DNA of 6,503 nt from Methanothrix sp. (GCA_028708055.1 JAQVZT010000147.1:1-6503), one strand, 5' to 3'; shown: positions 1 to 6,171, counted from the stretch's first letter. Made by a program: numbers and translations. Notes: generated by a model not told the origin, from the sequence alone.

Positions 1-231
1 ATGTCAGATGTGGCGGATGTGCGGCTGGATGAGTATCATGTAGACGCCATAACCGGCGGAACAAATGCACTTGTTGAAGTATGGGTGACGATGGCAATGG
101 CAGACAGGAAGGTAACAGCTCGCGGAGCTGGAACTGATATAATCATGGCATCGGTCGAGTCGGTGCTCAATGGCATCAACCGGCTGATGCGGCTGGAAGA
201 GGAGGACAAAGCTAAATGTCTCAAAAGATGA
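1..231 (+). CDS. 2-isopropylmalate / citramalate synthase family protein, C-terminal fragment (5' end outside window)
   Basis: The 76 visible residues match the C-terminal regulatory (LeuA dimer) domain of the alpha-isopropylmalate/citramalate synthase family. The marks are DEYHVDAITGGTNALVEV near residues 10-27, then RGAGTDIIMASVE near 41-53 and NGINRL near 57-62. In this family the domain binds the feedback inhibitor (leucine or isoleucine); the catalytic TIM barrel lies upstream and is not visible. The ATG at position 1 is probably an internal methionine at the window edge rather than the true start. The product could be LeuA (acetyl-CoA plus 2-oxoisovalerate, leucine branch) or CimA (acetyl-CoA plus pyruvate, isoleucine via citramalate). 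The regulatory domain alone does not decide, so no symbol is given. The 3' end overlaps ilvB by 16 bp, and the ilvB ribosome binding site lies inside this gene, which implies one operon with coupled translation. Confidence 0.85.
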   Translation: MSDVADVRLDEYHVDAITGGTNALVEVWVTMAMADRKVTARGAGTDIIMASVESVLNGINRLMRLEEEDKAKCLKR

Positions 232-1970
232 CGGGTGCTCAGGCAGTACTGGAGAGCTTGAAGAGAGAGGGAGTAGATGTAGTATTCGGGCTTCCCGGCG
301 GAGTATTGCTGCCTCTTTACGACGCCATCTACCAGTCTGATATTCGCCATATTCTGGTGCGCCATGAGCAGGGAGCGGCACATATGGCGGACGGATATGC
401 CAGAGCCACGGGAAAGGTGGGGGTGTGCATTGCCACCTCCGGGCCCGGCGCTACCAACCTGGTAACCGGCATTGCCAATGCCTACATGGACTCAGTGCCG
501 ATGGTAGCCATCACCGGCCAGGTGAACACCTGGCTTATCGGAAAGGACGCTTTTCAGGAAGCAGACATCACTGGAATAACTCTGCCCATTACCAAGCACA
601 ATTACCTCCTGCGAAGCGCGAAGGACATCACCCGCGTCTTCCGGGAGGCGTTCTTCATAGCCCGCACCGGACGGCCAGGACCGGTGCTGATCGATCTGCC
701 CAGAGATGTGACGGTTGACGAGGTGGAGTTCACCTGGCCGGAGGTGGAGCTGTCCGGCTACCGCCCATCCTTTAAGGCGCATGAGATGCAGATCAAGAAA
801 GCAGCCAAAGCGCTGATGGAAGCGGAAAGGCCAGTGATCTACGTGGGCGGGGGAGTGAAGTATGCCCACGCAGAGCGTGAGCTGTTTGATCTGGCAGTCA
901 AGATCAGCGCCCCGGTTACCACTACTCTGATGGGAGTGGGCTGTTTCCCCGAGGATCACCCTCTCTCCCTGGGCATGCTGGGAATGCATGGCACAAAGTA
1001 TGCCAACTACGCCATTCAGGAATCTGACCTCATCTTGGCGATCGGTGCCCGGTTTGATGATCGAGTGACCGGAAAGATCGCAAGCTTTGCTCCCCGGGCC
1101 AAGATAGTTCATATCGATGTGGACCCGGCTGAGGTGAGCAAGAATGTGAGGGTGGATATCCCTGTGGTTGGGGACGCGAAAAATGCCCTGCAGGGACTGC
1201 TGAAAGAGGTCAAGGCAAAGGGGCTTAACGACTGGAATGAGAAGACGGACGGCTGGAAGAAGGATTATCCTCTGCGCTACATTCCGGATATGAATATCAT
1301 CAAGCCGCAGTACGTAATTGAGAAGCTCTGCGAGATTGCGCCTGACGCCATCATCACCACTGAGGTCGGCCAGAACCAGATGTGGGCAGCGCAGTTCTTT
1401 GTGCACAAAGACCCTCAGAAGTTCATATCATCCGGGGGACTGGGCACCATGGGATACGGATTTCCCGCTGCCATCGGGGCCAAGATCGGGCGACCTGAAT
1501 GCGATGTCATCGATGTGGCAGGAGACGGAAGCTTCCTCATGAACAGCCAGGAGCTGGCGACGGCCGTCGTAAATGAGATACCGGTGAAGGTGGCAGTGCT
1601 CAACAACGGCTGTCTGGGGATGGTCCGGCAGTGGCAGGAGCTGTTCTTTGAAAAGAGGTACTCTGCAACCATTCTGGGCAGAACGAGCCCTGATTTTGTA
1701 AAGCTGGCCGAGGCCTACGGGGCCGTGGGCCTGAGAGCCACCAAGCCCTCAGAGGTTGAGCCTGTTATTCGAGCCGCAATGGCTGTGGACAGGCCGGTAA
1801 TAATGGACTTCATCGTCAGTCCCGCAGAGAAGGTCTCGCCGATGGTTCCGGCTGGGGCTACCCTCAGTGAAATACTGGAGCTGGAGTGGTGTGATGCCGA
1901 CCAGTACTGCCATTTGGAGAAGATCTATGCACAGGGCAGAAAGGAGATCCTCGGCCAGGAGGGATTCTAG
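216..1970 (+). CDS. ilvB: acetolactate synthase, catalytic (large) subunit
   Basis: This 584-residue thiamine diphosphate enzyme has the usual length for acetohydroxyacid synthase large subunits. It condenses two pyruvates to 2-acetolactate, or pyruvate with 2-oxobutyrate to 2-aceto-2-hydroxybutyrate. The N-terminal PYR domain (about 5-170) has FGLPGG at 24-29 and the catalytic glutamate E51 in RHEQGAAHMADGYAR. The middle domain (about 195-330) includes GARFDDRVTGK. The C-terminal PP domain (about 390-540) carries the ThDP/Mg motif GDGS at 436-439 ending in NN at 463-464, followed by LGMVRQWQ with W473. The ATG at 216 has GGAGG at 201-205, ten bases upstream. The stop directly abuts ilvN. One oddity is GQVNTWLIG, with N104 where most homologues have proline (the plant P197 sulfonylurea position). 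The product should be cytoplasmic and feedback-controlled through IlvN. Confidence 0.96.
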   Translation: MSQKMTGAQAVLESLKREGVDVVFGLPGGVLLPLYDAIYQSDIRHILVRHEQGAAHMADGYARATGKVGVCIATSGPGATNLVTGIANAYMDSVPMVAITGQVNTWLIGKDAFQEADITGITLPITKHNYLLRSAKDITRVFREAFFIARTGRPGPVLIDLPRDVTVDEVEFTWPEVELSGYRPSFKAHEMQIKKAAKALMEAERPVIYVGGGVKYAHAERELFDLAVKISAPVTTTLMGVGCFPEDHPLSLGMLGMHGTKYANYAIQESDLILAIGARFDDRVTGKIASFAPRAKIVHIDVDPAEVSKNVRVDIPVVGDAKNALQGLLKEVKAKGLNDWNEKTDGWKKDYPLRYIPDMNIIKPQYVIEKLCEIAPDAIITTEVGQNQMWAAQFFVHKDPQKFISSGGLGTMGYGFPAAIGAKIGRPECDVIDVAGDGSFLMNSQELATAVVNEIPVKVAVLNNGCLGMVRQWQELFFEKRYSATILGRTSPDFVKLAEAYGAVGLRATKPSEVEPVIRAAMAVDRPVIMDFIVSPAEKVSPMVPAGATLSEILELEWCDADQYCHLEKIYAQGRKEILGQEGF

Positions 1971-2462
1971 ATGAAGCACACCATTGCCGTGATAGTGGAG
2001 AACAAATCAGGAGTGCTGACGCGCATCGCCGGCCTGTTCAGCCGCAGGTCCTTTAACATTGACAGCCTCTCAGTAGGTGCCACGGACAACCCGGATTACT
2101 CGCGGATGACCATCACCGTGAACGGCGATAGAGACATCTTAGAGCAGGTAATCAAACAGCTCTCCAAGCTCATCAATGTCATCCGGGTGAGCGAGCTTGA
2201 TGCAGGCGAATCGGTGGAGAGGGAGCTGGCAGTGATCAAGGTAAACGCGGACAAGGAAAGCCGCAGCGAGATCATGCAGATTGTGAATATCTTCCGGGCC
2301 AAGATCATCGATGTCTCGCACCGGTCCATGATCATAGAAGTCACCGGAGACGAGGAGAAGATCGATGCCATTGTTCAACTTCTCCGTCAGTTCGGCATAA
2401 AAGAGATAGCTCGCACCGGCAAAGTTTCAATGGTGAGGGGAGCGAGAGTAATCAAGGCATGA
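1971..2462 (+). CDS. ilvN: acetolactate synthase, regulatory (small) subunit
   Basis: The protein has 163 residues, typical of the full-length small subunit (E. coli IlvH has the same size). The N-terminal ACT domain (about 3-75) starts HTIAVIVENKSGVLTRIAGLF and continues with RRSFNIDSLSVG and SRMTITV. The C-terminal small-subunit domain (about 84-158) contains ELAVIKVNAD, a helix with IFRAKIIDVSHRSMIIEVTG, and a closing RTGKVSMVRG. In this family the ACT domain binds valine at the dimer interface, and the subunit both activates and feedback-inhibits IlvB. The ATG starts on the base after the ilvB stop, with AGGAGG at 1957-1962 inside the ilvB 3' end and eight bases of spacing. Translational coupling and equal stoichiometry are therefore likely. 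In frame it is sometimes named ilvH; ilvN is used here because it sits directly after ilvB. Confidence 0.95.
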   Translation: MKHTIAVIVENKSGVLTRIAGLFSRRSFNIDSLSVGATDNPDYSRMTITVNGDRDILEQVIKQLSKLINVIRVSELDAGESVERELAVIKVNADKESRSEIMQIVNIFRAKIIDVSHRSMIIEVTGDEEKIDAIVQLLRQFGIKEIARTGKVSMVRGARVIKA

Positions 2463-2540
2463 ATTCGGCCTTTATCGGGCTCTAGCGGACTGAAGGCTGG
2501 AGGCTGCAGCCGGTGAGAAGCGCCGCGCAGATCGTCAGCC

Positions 2541-2549
2541 TATTATTTT
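2541..2549 (+). promoter_or_regulatory. possible TATA element for a secondary ilvC promoter
   Basis: The 132-bp gap between ilvN and ilvC changes from GC-rich to AT-rich at about 2538. TATTATTTT at 2541-2549 is the best TATA-like element. At archaeal spacing it would place transcription start near 2571, giving a short leader that still contains the ilvC ribosome binding site. No T-rich terminator is seen after ilvN, only a weak five-pair hairpin at 2495-2511. Read-through from the upstream genes is therefore also expected. This is inferred from position and composition only. Confidence 0.3.
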
Positions 2550-2581
2550 CGCGATTATTATCACTTTTAGAATAGAGAAAT

Positions 2582-2586
2582 GGAGG
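2582..2586 (+). promoter_or_regulatory. ilvC ribosome binding site (decides the start)
   Basis: GGAGG lies eight bases before TTG at 2595 and eleven before GTG at 2598. An in-frame ATG at 2580 overlaps this site and has only AT-rich sequence without a Shine-Dalgarno motif upstream. The site therefore argues for TTG 2595 (or GTG 2598) as the true start rather than the ATG. Confidence 0.75.
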
Positions 2587-2594
2587 AATGTAAC

Positions 2595-3590
2595 TTGGTG
2601 AAGATATACCATGAAAAAGATGCAGATTTAAGGGTGCTGAAGGACAAGACCATCGCCATAGTGGGATGGGGAAACCAGGGTCATGCCCAGGGTGAGAACC
2701 TCAAGGATTCCGGGCTGGATGTCATAGCAGCCGACATTCCCGGTTCCAGGGCCTGGAAGAGGGCGGAGGAGGACGGAGTGAAGGCCATGTCCGTCTCCGA
2801 TGCTGCCAAGAAGGCGGACTACATTCAGATCCTTCTGCCGGATGAGTACCAGGGAAAGATCTACCGGGAGCAGATCGCTCCGTACCTTGAAGAAGGCAAG
2901 ATCCTCGGATTTTCGCATGGCTTTAACATTCGCTACTTCCAGATCGTCCCGCCTGAGAACGTTGATGTGGTCATGGTGGCCCCAAAGGGTCCGGGCGACC
3001 TGGTGCGCCGCACCTACCAGGAAGGCAAGGGCGTTCCATGCCTCGTGGCGGTTGAGCAGGATGCAAGCGGCGCGGCCCTGAAGAGAGCCCTGGCCTATGC
3101 CAAGGGCATCGGCGGCACAAGGGCGGGCGTCATTGAGACTACCTTTACCGAGGAGACGGAGACCGATCTGTTCGGTGAGCAGGTGGATCTGTGCGGCGGA
3201 GTTACCGAGATGATCAAGGCTGCATTTGAGACGCTTGTGGATGCCGGATACCAGCCGGAGATCGCCTACTTCGAGGCCTGCCATGAGCTGAAGCTGATTG
3301 TGGACCTGATCTACGAGGGCGGATTCATGCGCATGTGGAACAATGTCTCCAACACCGCAGAGTATGGAGGCATGACCCGTGGCCAGAGAATCATCAATGA
3401 GCAGTCCAGAGAAGAGATGCAGGAGATCCTGTCGGAGATTCAGTCAGGCGAGTTTGCCCGCGAATGGATCCTGGAGAGCCAGGCCGGTCTGCCGGTCAAG
3501 AAATCTCTGGAGAAGATTGAATCCGAGCATCCAATTGAGAAGGTTGGCGCAGAGCTGCGCTCCATGATGCCCTGGCTGCAGAAGAAGTAA
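2595..3590 (+). CDS. ilvC: ketol-acid reductoisomerase, class I (short form), possibly NADH-preferring
   Basis: From the TTG start the protein has 331 residues and begins MVKIYHEKDAD, the usual class I N-terminus. It converts 2-acetolactate or 2-aceto-2-hydroxybutyrate to the dihydroxy acids by Mg-dependent alkyl migration and reduction. The Rossmann motif GWGNQG is at 24-29, the catalytic His is H108 in HGF, and the metal ligands are D191 and E195 (ETDLFGEQ) plus E227 and E231 (FEACHE). The C-terminal knotted domain ends at SMMPWLQKK. The cofactor loop at 45-54 reads AADIPGSRAW, whereas NADPH enzymes usually have something like GLRxGSxS. Thus D47 replaces a Leu, I48 replaces the phosphate-binding Arg and A53 replaces a Ser, a pattern that suggests NADH use. 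D135 in GPGDLVRR also replaces a common His. It follows ilvN after 132 bp and is probably partly cotranscribed. An alternative start at ATG 2580 would add five residues. Confidence 0.94.
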   Translation: MVKIYHEKDADLRVLKDKTIAIVGWGNQGHAQGENLKDSGLDVIAADIPGSRAWKRAEEDGVKAMSVSDAAKKADYIQILLPDEYQGKIYREQIAPYLEEGKILGFSHGFNIRYFQIVPPENVDVVMVAPKGPGDLVRRTYQEGKGVPCLVAVEQDASGAALKRALAYAKGIGGTRAGVIETTFTEETETDLFGEQVDLCGGVTEMIKAAFETLVDAGYQPEIAYFEACHELKLIVDLIYEGGFMRMWNNVSNTAEYGGMTRGQRIINEQSREEMQEILSEIQSGEFAREWILESQAGLPVKKSLEKIESEHPIEKVGAELRSMMPWLQKK

Positions 3591-3609
3591 TGTGGCAGTA
3601 ATGTAGCAG
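3588..3609 (+). repeat. 11-bp tandem duplication over the ilvC stop
   Basis: TAATGTGGCAG at 3588-3598 is followed at once by TAATGTAGCAG at 3599-3609, differing at one base. The first copy contains the ilvC TAA stop. It is short enough to be chance or a small slippage duplication, and no function is assigned. Confidence 0.5.
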
Positions 3610-3648
3610 CAATGCATCAATAAATAATGCGGAATAGACGCAAGAGTG

Positions 3649-3726
3649 CAGGCCACGTCTCTGGCGGCATGATTCGCCGCCCAGAGAGGCAGGCCTGTTT
3701 CTTTGCGTTTTAATTATAATTTTTTA
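3649..3726 (+). terminator. intrinsic-type terminator of the leuA/cimA-ilvBNC operon
   Basis: The inner stem pairs 3658-3668 (TCTCTGGCGGC) with 3676-3687 (GCCGCCCAGAGA), eleven pairs with one bulged base and a seven-base loop. An outer stem pairs CAGGCC at 3649-3654 with GGCCTG at 3692-3697 across a small internal loop. T-rich DNA follows directly from 3698 and includes a six-T run at 3721-3726 area. It lies 58 bp after the ilvC stop and before the convergent RHH gene, as expected for an operon end. Confidence 0.75.
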
Positions 3727-3735
3727 TCGGTATTT

Positions 3736-3769
3736 TTGCCCATTCACGCACTTTGCCTGTTCACGTGCT
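3736..3769. repeat. 17-bp imperfect tandem repeat between the convergent genes
   Basis: The unit TTGCCCATTCACGCACT at 3736-3752 is followed directly by TTGCCTGTTCACGTGCT at 3753-3769. Thirteen of 17 bases agree, and all four differences are transitions. It lies between the ilvC terminator and the 3' end of the RHH gene. No known function is apparent. Confidence 0.5.
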
Positions 3770-3779
3770 ATTCTGGCGA

Positions 3780-3799
3780 TGAAAACAGAGGAGTTTTCA
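3780..3799 (-). terminator. possible hairpin terminator of the RHH gene
   Basis: TGAAAAC at 3780-3786 pairs with GTTTTCA at 3793-3799, seven perfect pairs around a six-base loop, and the hairpin overlaps the RHH stop codon at 3797-3799. The stem is AT-rich and on the - strand no long T-run follows. It is therefore a weak terminator candidate and could be incidental. Confidence 0.25.
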
Positions 3800-4018
3800 G
3801 TCTCTGGGCTTCTTGTCAGCCTCGTTGGAATGAAATTTTTTTTCATGCTCTGCAATGGCATCCATCACAAGATCTTTGTATGCTGAAGAAGGCGGTTTTT
3901 TCAGGCCAATGACCAGAAGATCCCTGACGACATCGCTCTTGCTGCGACCGGATGCCAGGATACGATTCTCAATTGCCTCCAAAACATCATCGTCTACAAG
4001 CACAGATAATTGCTTCAT
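3797..4018 (-). CDS. small ribbon-helix-helix (CopG/Arc-type) DNA-binding protein
   Basis: From the ATG at 4018 the product has 73 residues. It begins MKQLSVLVDDDVLEAIENRI, a basic/hydrophobic beta strand (2-8) that in this family inserts into the DNA major groove. Helix A spans about 9-22, a turn follows at SGRSKS (23-28), and helix B runs to about residue 40 (DVVRDLLVIGL). The tail 41-73 is charged and probably helical (AIAEHEKKFH) without a recognised ligand-binding domain, so it is not a NikR-type sensor. RHH proteins act as dimers, as repressors or antitoxins. No toxin-like ORF is adjacent. The gene is divergent from acs and convergent with ilvC, so autoregulation and control of acs are plausible inferences. 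An upstream TTG at 4069 would give 90 residues, but the domain starts at the ATG. No Shine-Dalgarno is seen. An eight-A run lies near residues 59-61. Confidence 0.8.
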   Translation of the reverse strand: MKQLSVLVDDDVLEAIENRILASGRSKSDVVRDLLVIGLKKPPSSAYKDLVMDAIAEHEKKFHSNEADKKPRD

Positions 4019-4024
4019 GCGCGG

Positions 4025-4088
4025 TGAAATATGATTATATTCATTAATAAAGTGTTCGCGGCCAATCAATAATTATCATGAAATATGA
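4025..4088. repeat. direct repeat TGAAATATGA x2 in the RHH-acs intergenic region
   Basis: The exact 10-mer TGAAATATGA occurs at 4025-4034 and 4079-4088, 54 bp apart (about five helical turns). One copy lies next to the RHH start and the other immediately upstream of the acs BRE/TATA candidate. It is a candidate operator pair for the RHH protein, but the region is AT-rich, so chance is possible. Confidence 0.4.
4044..4051 (-). promoter_or_regulatory. candidate TATA box of the RHH gene
   Basis: On the - strand TTTATTAA (4051 to 4044) is centred about 29 bases upstream of the ATG at 4018, so the predicted transcription start is within a few bases of the start codon. Together with the missing Shine-Dalgarno motif this suggests a leaderless or nearly leaderless transcript. 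A second AT-rich candidate lies at about 4041-4033 but is too close to the start. Confidence 0.4.
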
Positions 4089-4090
4089 AG

Positions 4091-4105
4091 CGAAATCTTG
4101 ATATA
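4091..4105 (+). promoter_or_regulatory. candidate BRE/TATA promoter of acs
   Basis: CGAAATC at 4091-4097 resembles an archaeal BRE, and TTGATATA at 4098-4105 resembles a TATA box. The TATA centre lies about 26 bases before the acs ATG at 4128, so transcription would begin at or next to the start codon. An alternative TATA near 4033-4040 would give a leader of about 60 bases, but that leader would lack a Shine-Dalgarno motif. Confidence 0.5.
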
Positions 4106-4110
4106 CCATA

Positions 4111-4130
4111 ATATGATATGATATGTTATG
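4111..4130 (+). repeat. tandem ATATG pentamers ending in the acs start codon
   Basis: ATATG occurs three times in tandem at 4111-4125 and is followed by TTATG at 4126-4130, whose ATG is the acs start. The repeat places additional ATGs at 4113, 4118 and 4123. The first (in frame) and third meet stops within two codons; the second opens a 28-codon out-of-frame ORF to 4204. The repeat occupies the place where a ribosome binding site would normally be. Confidence 0.7.
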
Positions 4131-6113
4131 ACATCCGATACTGCAAAGACGGCTGTTCTCCAGGAAGAGACCAGGATTTTCAATACGCCGCAATGGATCG
4201 TTGAGCACTCCAATTCTTACCGCTGGATGGTAAAGAAGGGCTTCAGGACCGAGACGGAAATGCGCAAGTGGTGTTCCACCAATTACATAGACTTCTGGGA
4301 TGAGATGGCAAAGACCTACGTCGATTGGTTCAAGCCCTACACCAAGATTCTCGATGACTCGGAAAAGCCCCATTACAAGTGGTTTCTAGACGGCAAGGTC
4401 AACGTGGCCTACAATGCAGTAGATAGACATGCGAGCTCCGCAAAGCGGAACAAGGTAGCTTACTACTTCGTTGGCGAGCCTCTGGGCGATACCAAGGCCA
4501 TCACATATTATCAGCTCTACAGAGAGGTCAACAAGCTGGCCAACGCCCTGAAGGGCATGGGTGTCGTGAAGGGAGACAGAGTAGTCACCTACCTGCCCAT
4601 GATTCCAGAGCAGCCCATCACCATGCTGGCCTGCGCCAAGATCGGAGCCATTCATACTCTCGTATTCTCTGGATTTTCCTCCGGGGGCCTGGCAAGCAGG
4701 GTTAACGACGCCGAGGCCAAGGTCGTCGTCACCGCTGACGGTTTCTACAGACGCGGAAAGCCCCTGCCACTCAAGCCCAATGTGGATGAGGCCCTGAAGA
4801 ACGCGCCATCCGTCAAGAAAGTAGTAGTGGTAAGGAGAACCGGTGTCTCTGTGCCCATGACCGCCGGACGCGATGTCTATTATGATGAGTTCGTAGCCGG
4901 ACAGTCAGGCAAGTGCGAGACCGTCCAGCTTGATCCCGAGGACCGGCTATTCATTCTCTACACCTCCGGTACAACTGGCAAGCCAAAAGGTATCGAGCAT
5001 GCTCACGGAGGATATGCAGTCGGCGCAGCCCAGACAACCTCCTGGGTTCTGGATGTCCACGATGATGATGTTTACTGGTGCACAGCCGATGCCGGCTGGA
5101 TCACAGGCCACAGCTACGTGATCTACGGCCCGCTTATCCTGGGCGCATCCAGCATTCTCTACGAAGGCTCTCCGGATTTCCCGGATCTGGGCCGCTGGTG
5201 GTCCATCATTGAGCAGTACGGTGTCTCTGTATTCTACAGCGCACCCACTGCCGTCAGGATGTTCATGAAGAGCGGTGAGGAATTTGTCAAGAAGTACGAT
5301 CTGTCCACCATCAGGATTCTGGCATCTGTGGGCGAACCGCTGAATCCGGAAGCCTACATCTGGTTCAGAAAGAACATTGGCTCAGACCAGGCGCCGATTA
5401 TGGATACCTGGTGGCAGACTGAGACCGGATGCCACGTAGTTGCTCCTCTGGCCATGACACCTGAGAAGCCAGGTTCCGTCTGCTTCCCCCTGCCCGGCAT
5501 GAACACCGATATTTATGATGAGGATGCCAACTCCGTGCCACTGGGCTTTGGCGGAAATATCGTCCAGACTGCTCCCTGGCCATCCATGCTCCGTGCCTTC
5601 TTCAGAGATGAGGTCAGGTACAAGAAGGAGTACTGGGACATGTACTGGCAGGTCAAGCCCGGCACATATCTGGCTGGAGACAAGGCCACCCGAGACAAGG
5701 ACGGCTACTGGTGGATCCAGGGCAGAATCGATGATGTGCTGAAGGTAGCCGGACACAGGATCTCCAACGCTGAGGTCGAGTCCGCAGCCGTATCCCATCC
5801 CAAGGTTGCCGAGGCAGCAGTCATCGGTGAGCCGGATGAGGTCAAGGGCGAGAAGATCGTGGCTTTCATCATTCTCAAAGAAGGAGTGGCAGAGGAAGAG
5901 TCCCTGAAGAAGGAGATCTCCACTCACGTGCGCAAGGTTCTGGGCCCGGTCGCATACCCAGACAAGGTCTACTTCGTCAAGGATGTTCCCAAGACCAGGT
6001 CCGGCAAGATCATGCGCCGGGTCATCAAGGCCAAGGCCCTGGGCAAGGAGACCGGAGACGTGTCAGCACTATCCAATCCGGAGGCGGTTAACAGCATTCC
6101 GCGAATAAATTAG
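4128..6113 (+). CDS. acs: acetyl-CoA synthetase, AMP-forming
   Basis: This 661-residue ANL-family enzyme activates acetate with ATP to acetyl-AMP, then forms acetyl-CoA with release of AMP and pyrophosphate. In Methanothrix this is the first step of aceticlastic methanogenesis. The ATP-binding loop YTSGTTGKPKG is at 278-288. The acetate pocket is conserved: I325-T326 in WITGHSY, V401 in SVGEP and W429 in DTWWQTETG (equivalent to V310, T311, V386 and W414 of Salmonella Acs). The hinge D535 and the A8 motif GRIDDVLKVAGHRIS are at 532-546. K627 in RSGKIMRR is the catalytic lysine of the adenylation half-reaction, acetylated for control in bacteria. The N-terminal domain spans about 1-533 and the C-terminal lid 536-661. 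The tryptophan-lined pocket argues for acetate over longer acids. The ATG has no Shine-Dalgarno motif, and the RHH gene is divergent upstream. Confidence 0.96.
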   Translation: MTSDTAKTAVLQEETRIFNTPQWIVEHSNSYRWMVKKGFRTETEMRKWCSTNYIDFWDEMAKTYVDWFKPYTKILDDSEKPHYKWFLDGKVNVAYNAVDRHASSAKRNKVAYYFVGEPLGDTKAITYYQLYREVNKLANALKGMGVVKGDRVVTYLPMIPEQPITMLACAKIGAIHTLVFSGFSSGGLASRVNDAEAKVVVTADGFYRRGKPLPLKPNVDEALKNAPSVKKVVVVRRTGVSVPMTAGRDVYYDEFVAGQSGKCETVQLDPEDRLFILYTSGTTGKPKGIEHAHGGYAVGAAQTTSWVLDVHDDDVYWCTADAGWITGHSYVIYGPLILGASSILYEGSPDFPDLGRWWSIIEQYGVSVFYSAPTAVRMFMKSGEEFVKKYDLSTIRILASVGEPLNPEAYIWFRKNIGSDQAPIMDTWWQTETGCHVVAPLAMTPEKPGSVCFPLPGMNTDIYDEDANSVPLGFGGNIVQTAPWPSMLRAFFRDEVRYKKEYWDMYWQVKPGTYLAGDKATRDKDGYWWIQGRIDDVLKVAGHRISNAEVESAAVSHPKVAEAAVIGEPDEVKGEKIVAFIILKEGVAEEESLKKEISTHVRKVLGPVAYPDKVYFVKDVPKTRSGKIMRRVIKAKALGKETGDVSALSNPEAVNSIPRIN

Positions 6114-6141
6114 TTCAGCCGAACCTCCTTGAAAATTTTTT
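6113..6141 (+). terminator. weak hairpin and T-run after acs
   Basis: GTTC at 6113-6116 can pair with GAAC at 6121-6124 around a four-base loop, and a six-T run follows at 6136-6141. The stem is short and the T-run is offset by eleven bases. The T-run alone may suffice for archaeal termination. Confidence 0.35.
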
Positions 6142-6171
6142 GCATATTGATTCAGCAGGGTCTCTTTTTGC

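Noticed and set aside
492..1406. 304-codon open frame on the - strand inside ilvB
   Set aside because: It is fully antisense to a well-supported gene, has no recognisable domain, and such shadows are common in GC-richer coding DNA.
2628..3284. 218-codon open frame on the - strand inside ilvC
   Set aside because: Antisense shadow of ilvC without a recognisable domain or ribosome binding site.
3703..3912. 69-codon open frame on the + strand opposite the RHH gene
   Set aside because: It begins within the ilvC terminator T-tract, has no ribosome binding site, and overlaps a gene with a clear RHH domain on the other strand.
3797..4018. RHH protein as the antitoxin of a toxin-antitoxin pair
   Set aside because: No toxin-sized ORF with a recognisable fold lies next to it; its only neighbours are acs and ilvC.
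4118..4204. 28-codon out-of-frame ORF overlapping the acs start, considered as a regulatory upstream ORF
   Set aside because: It arises from the ATATG repeat and has no ribosome binding site; if acs mRNA is leaderless its start codon would not even be transcribed.
5382..5927. 181-codon open frame on the - strand inside acs
   Set aside because: Antisense shadow of the conserved C-terminal half of acs; no domain recognised.
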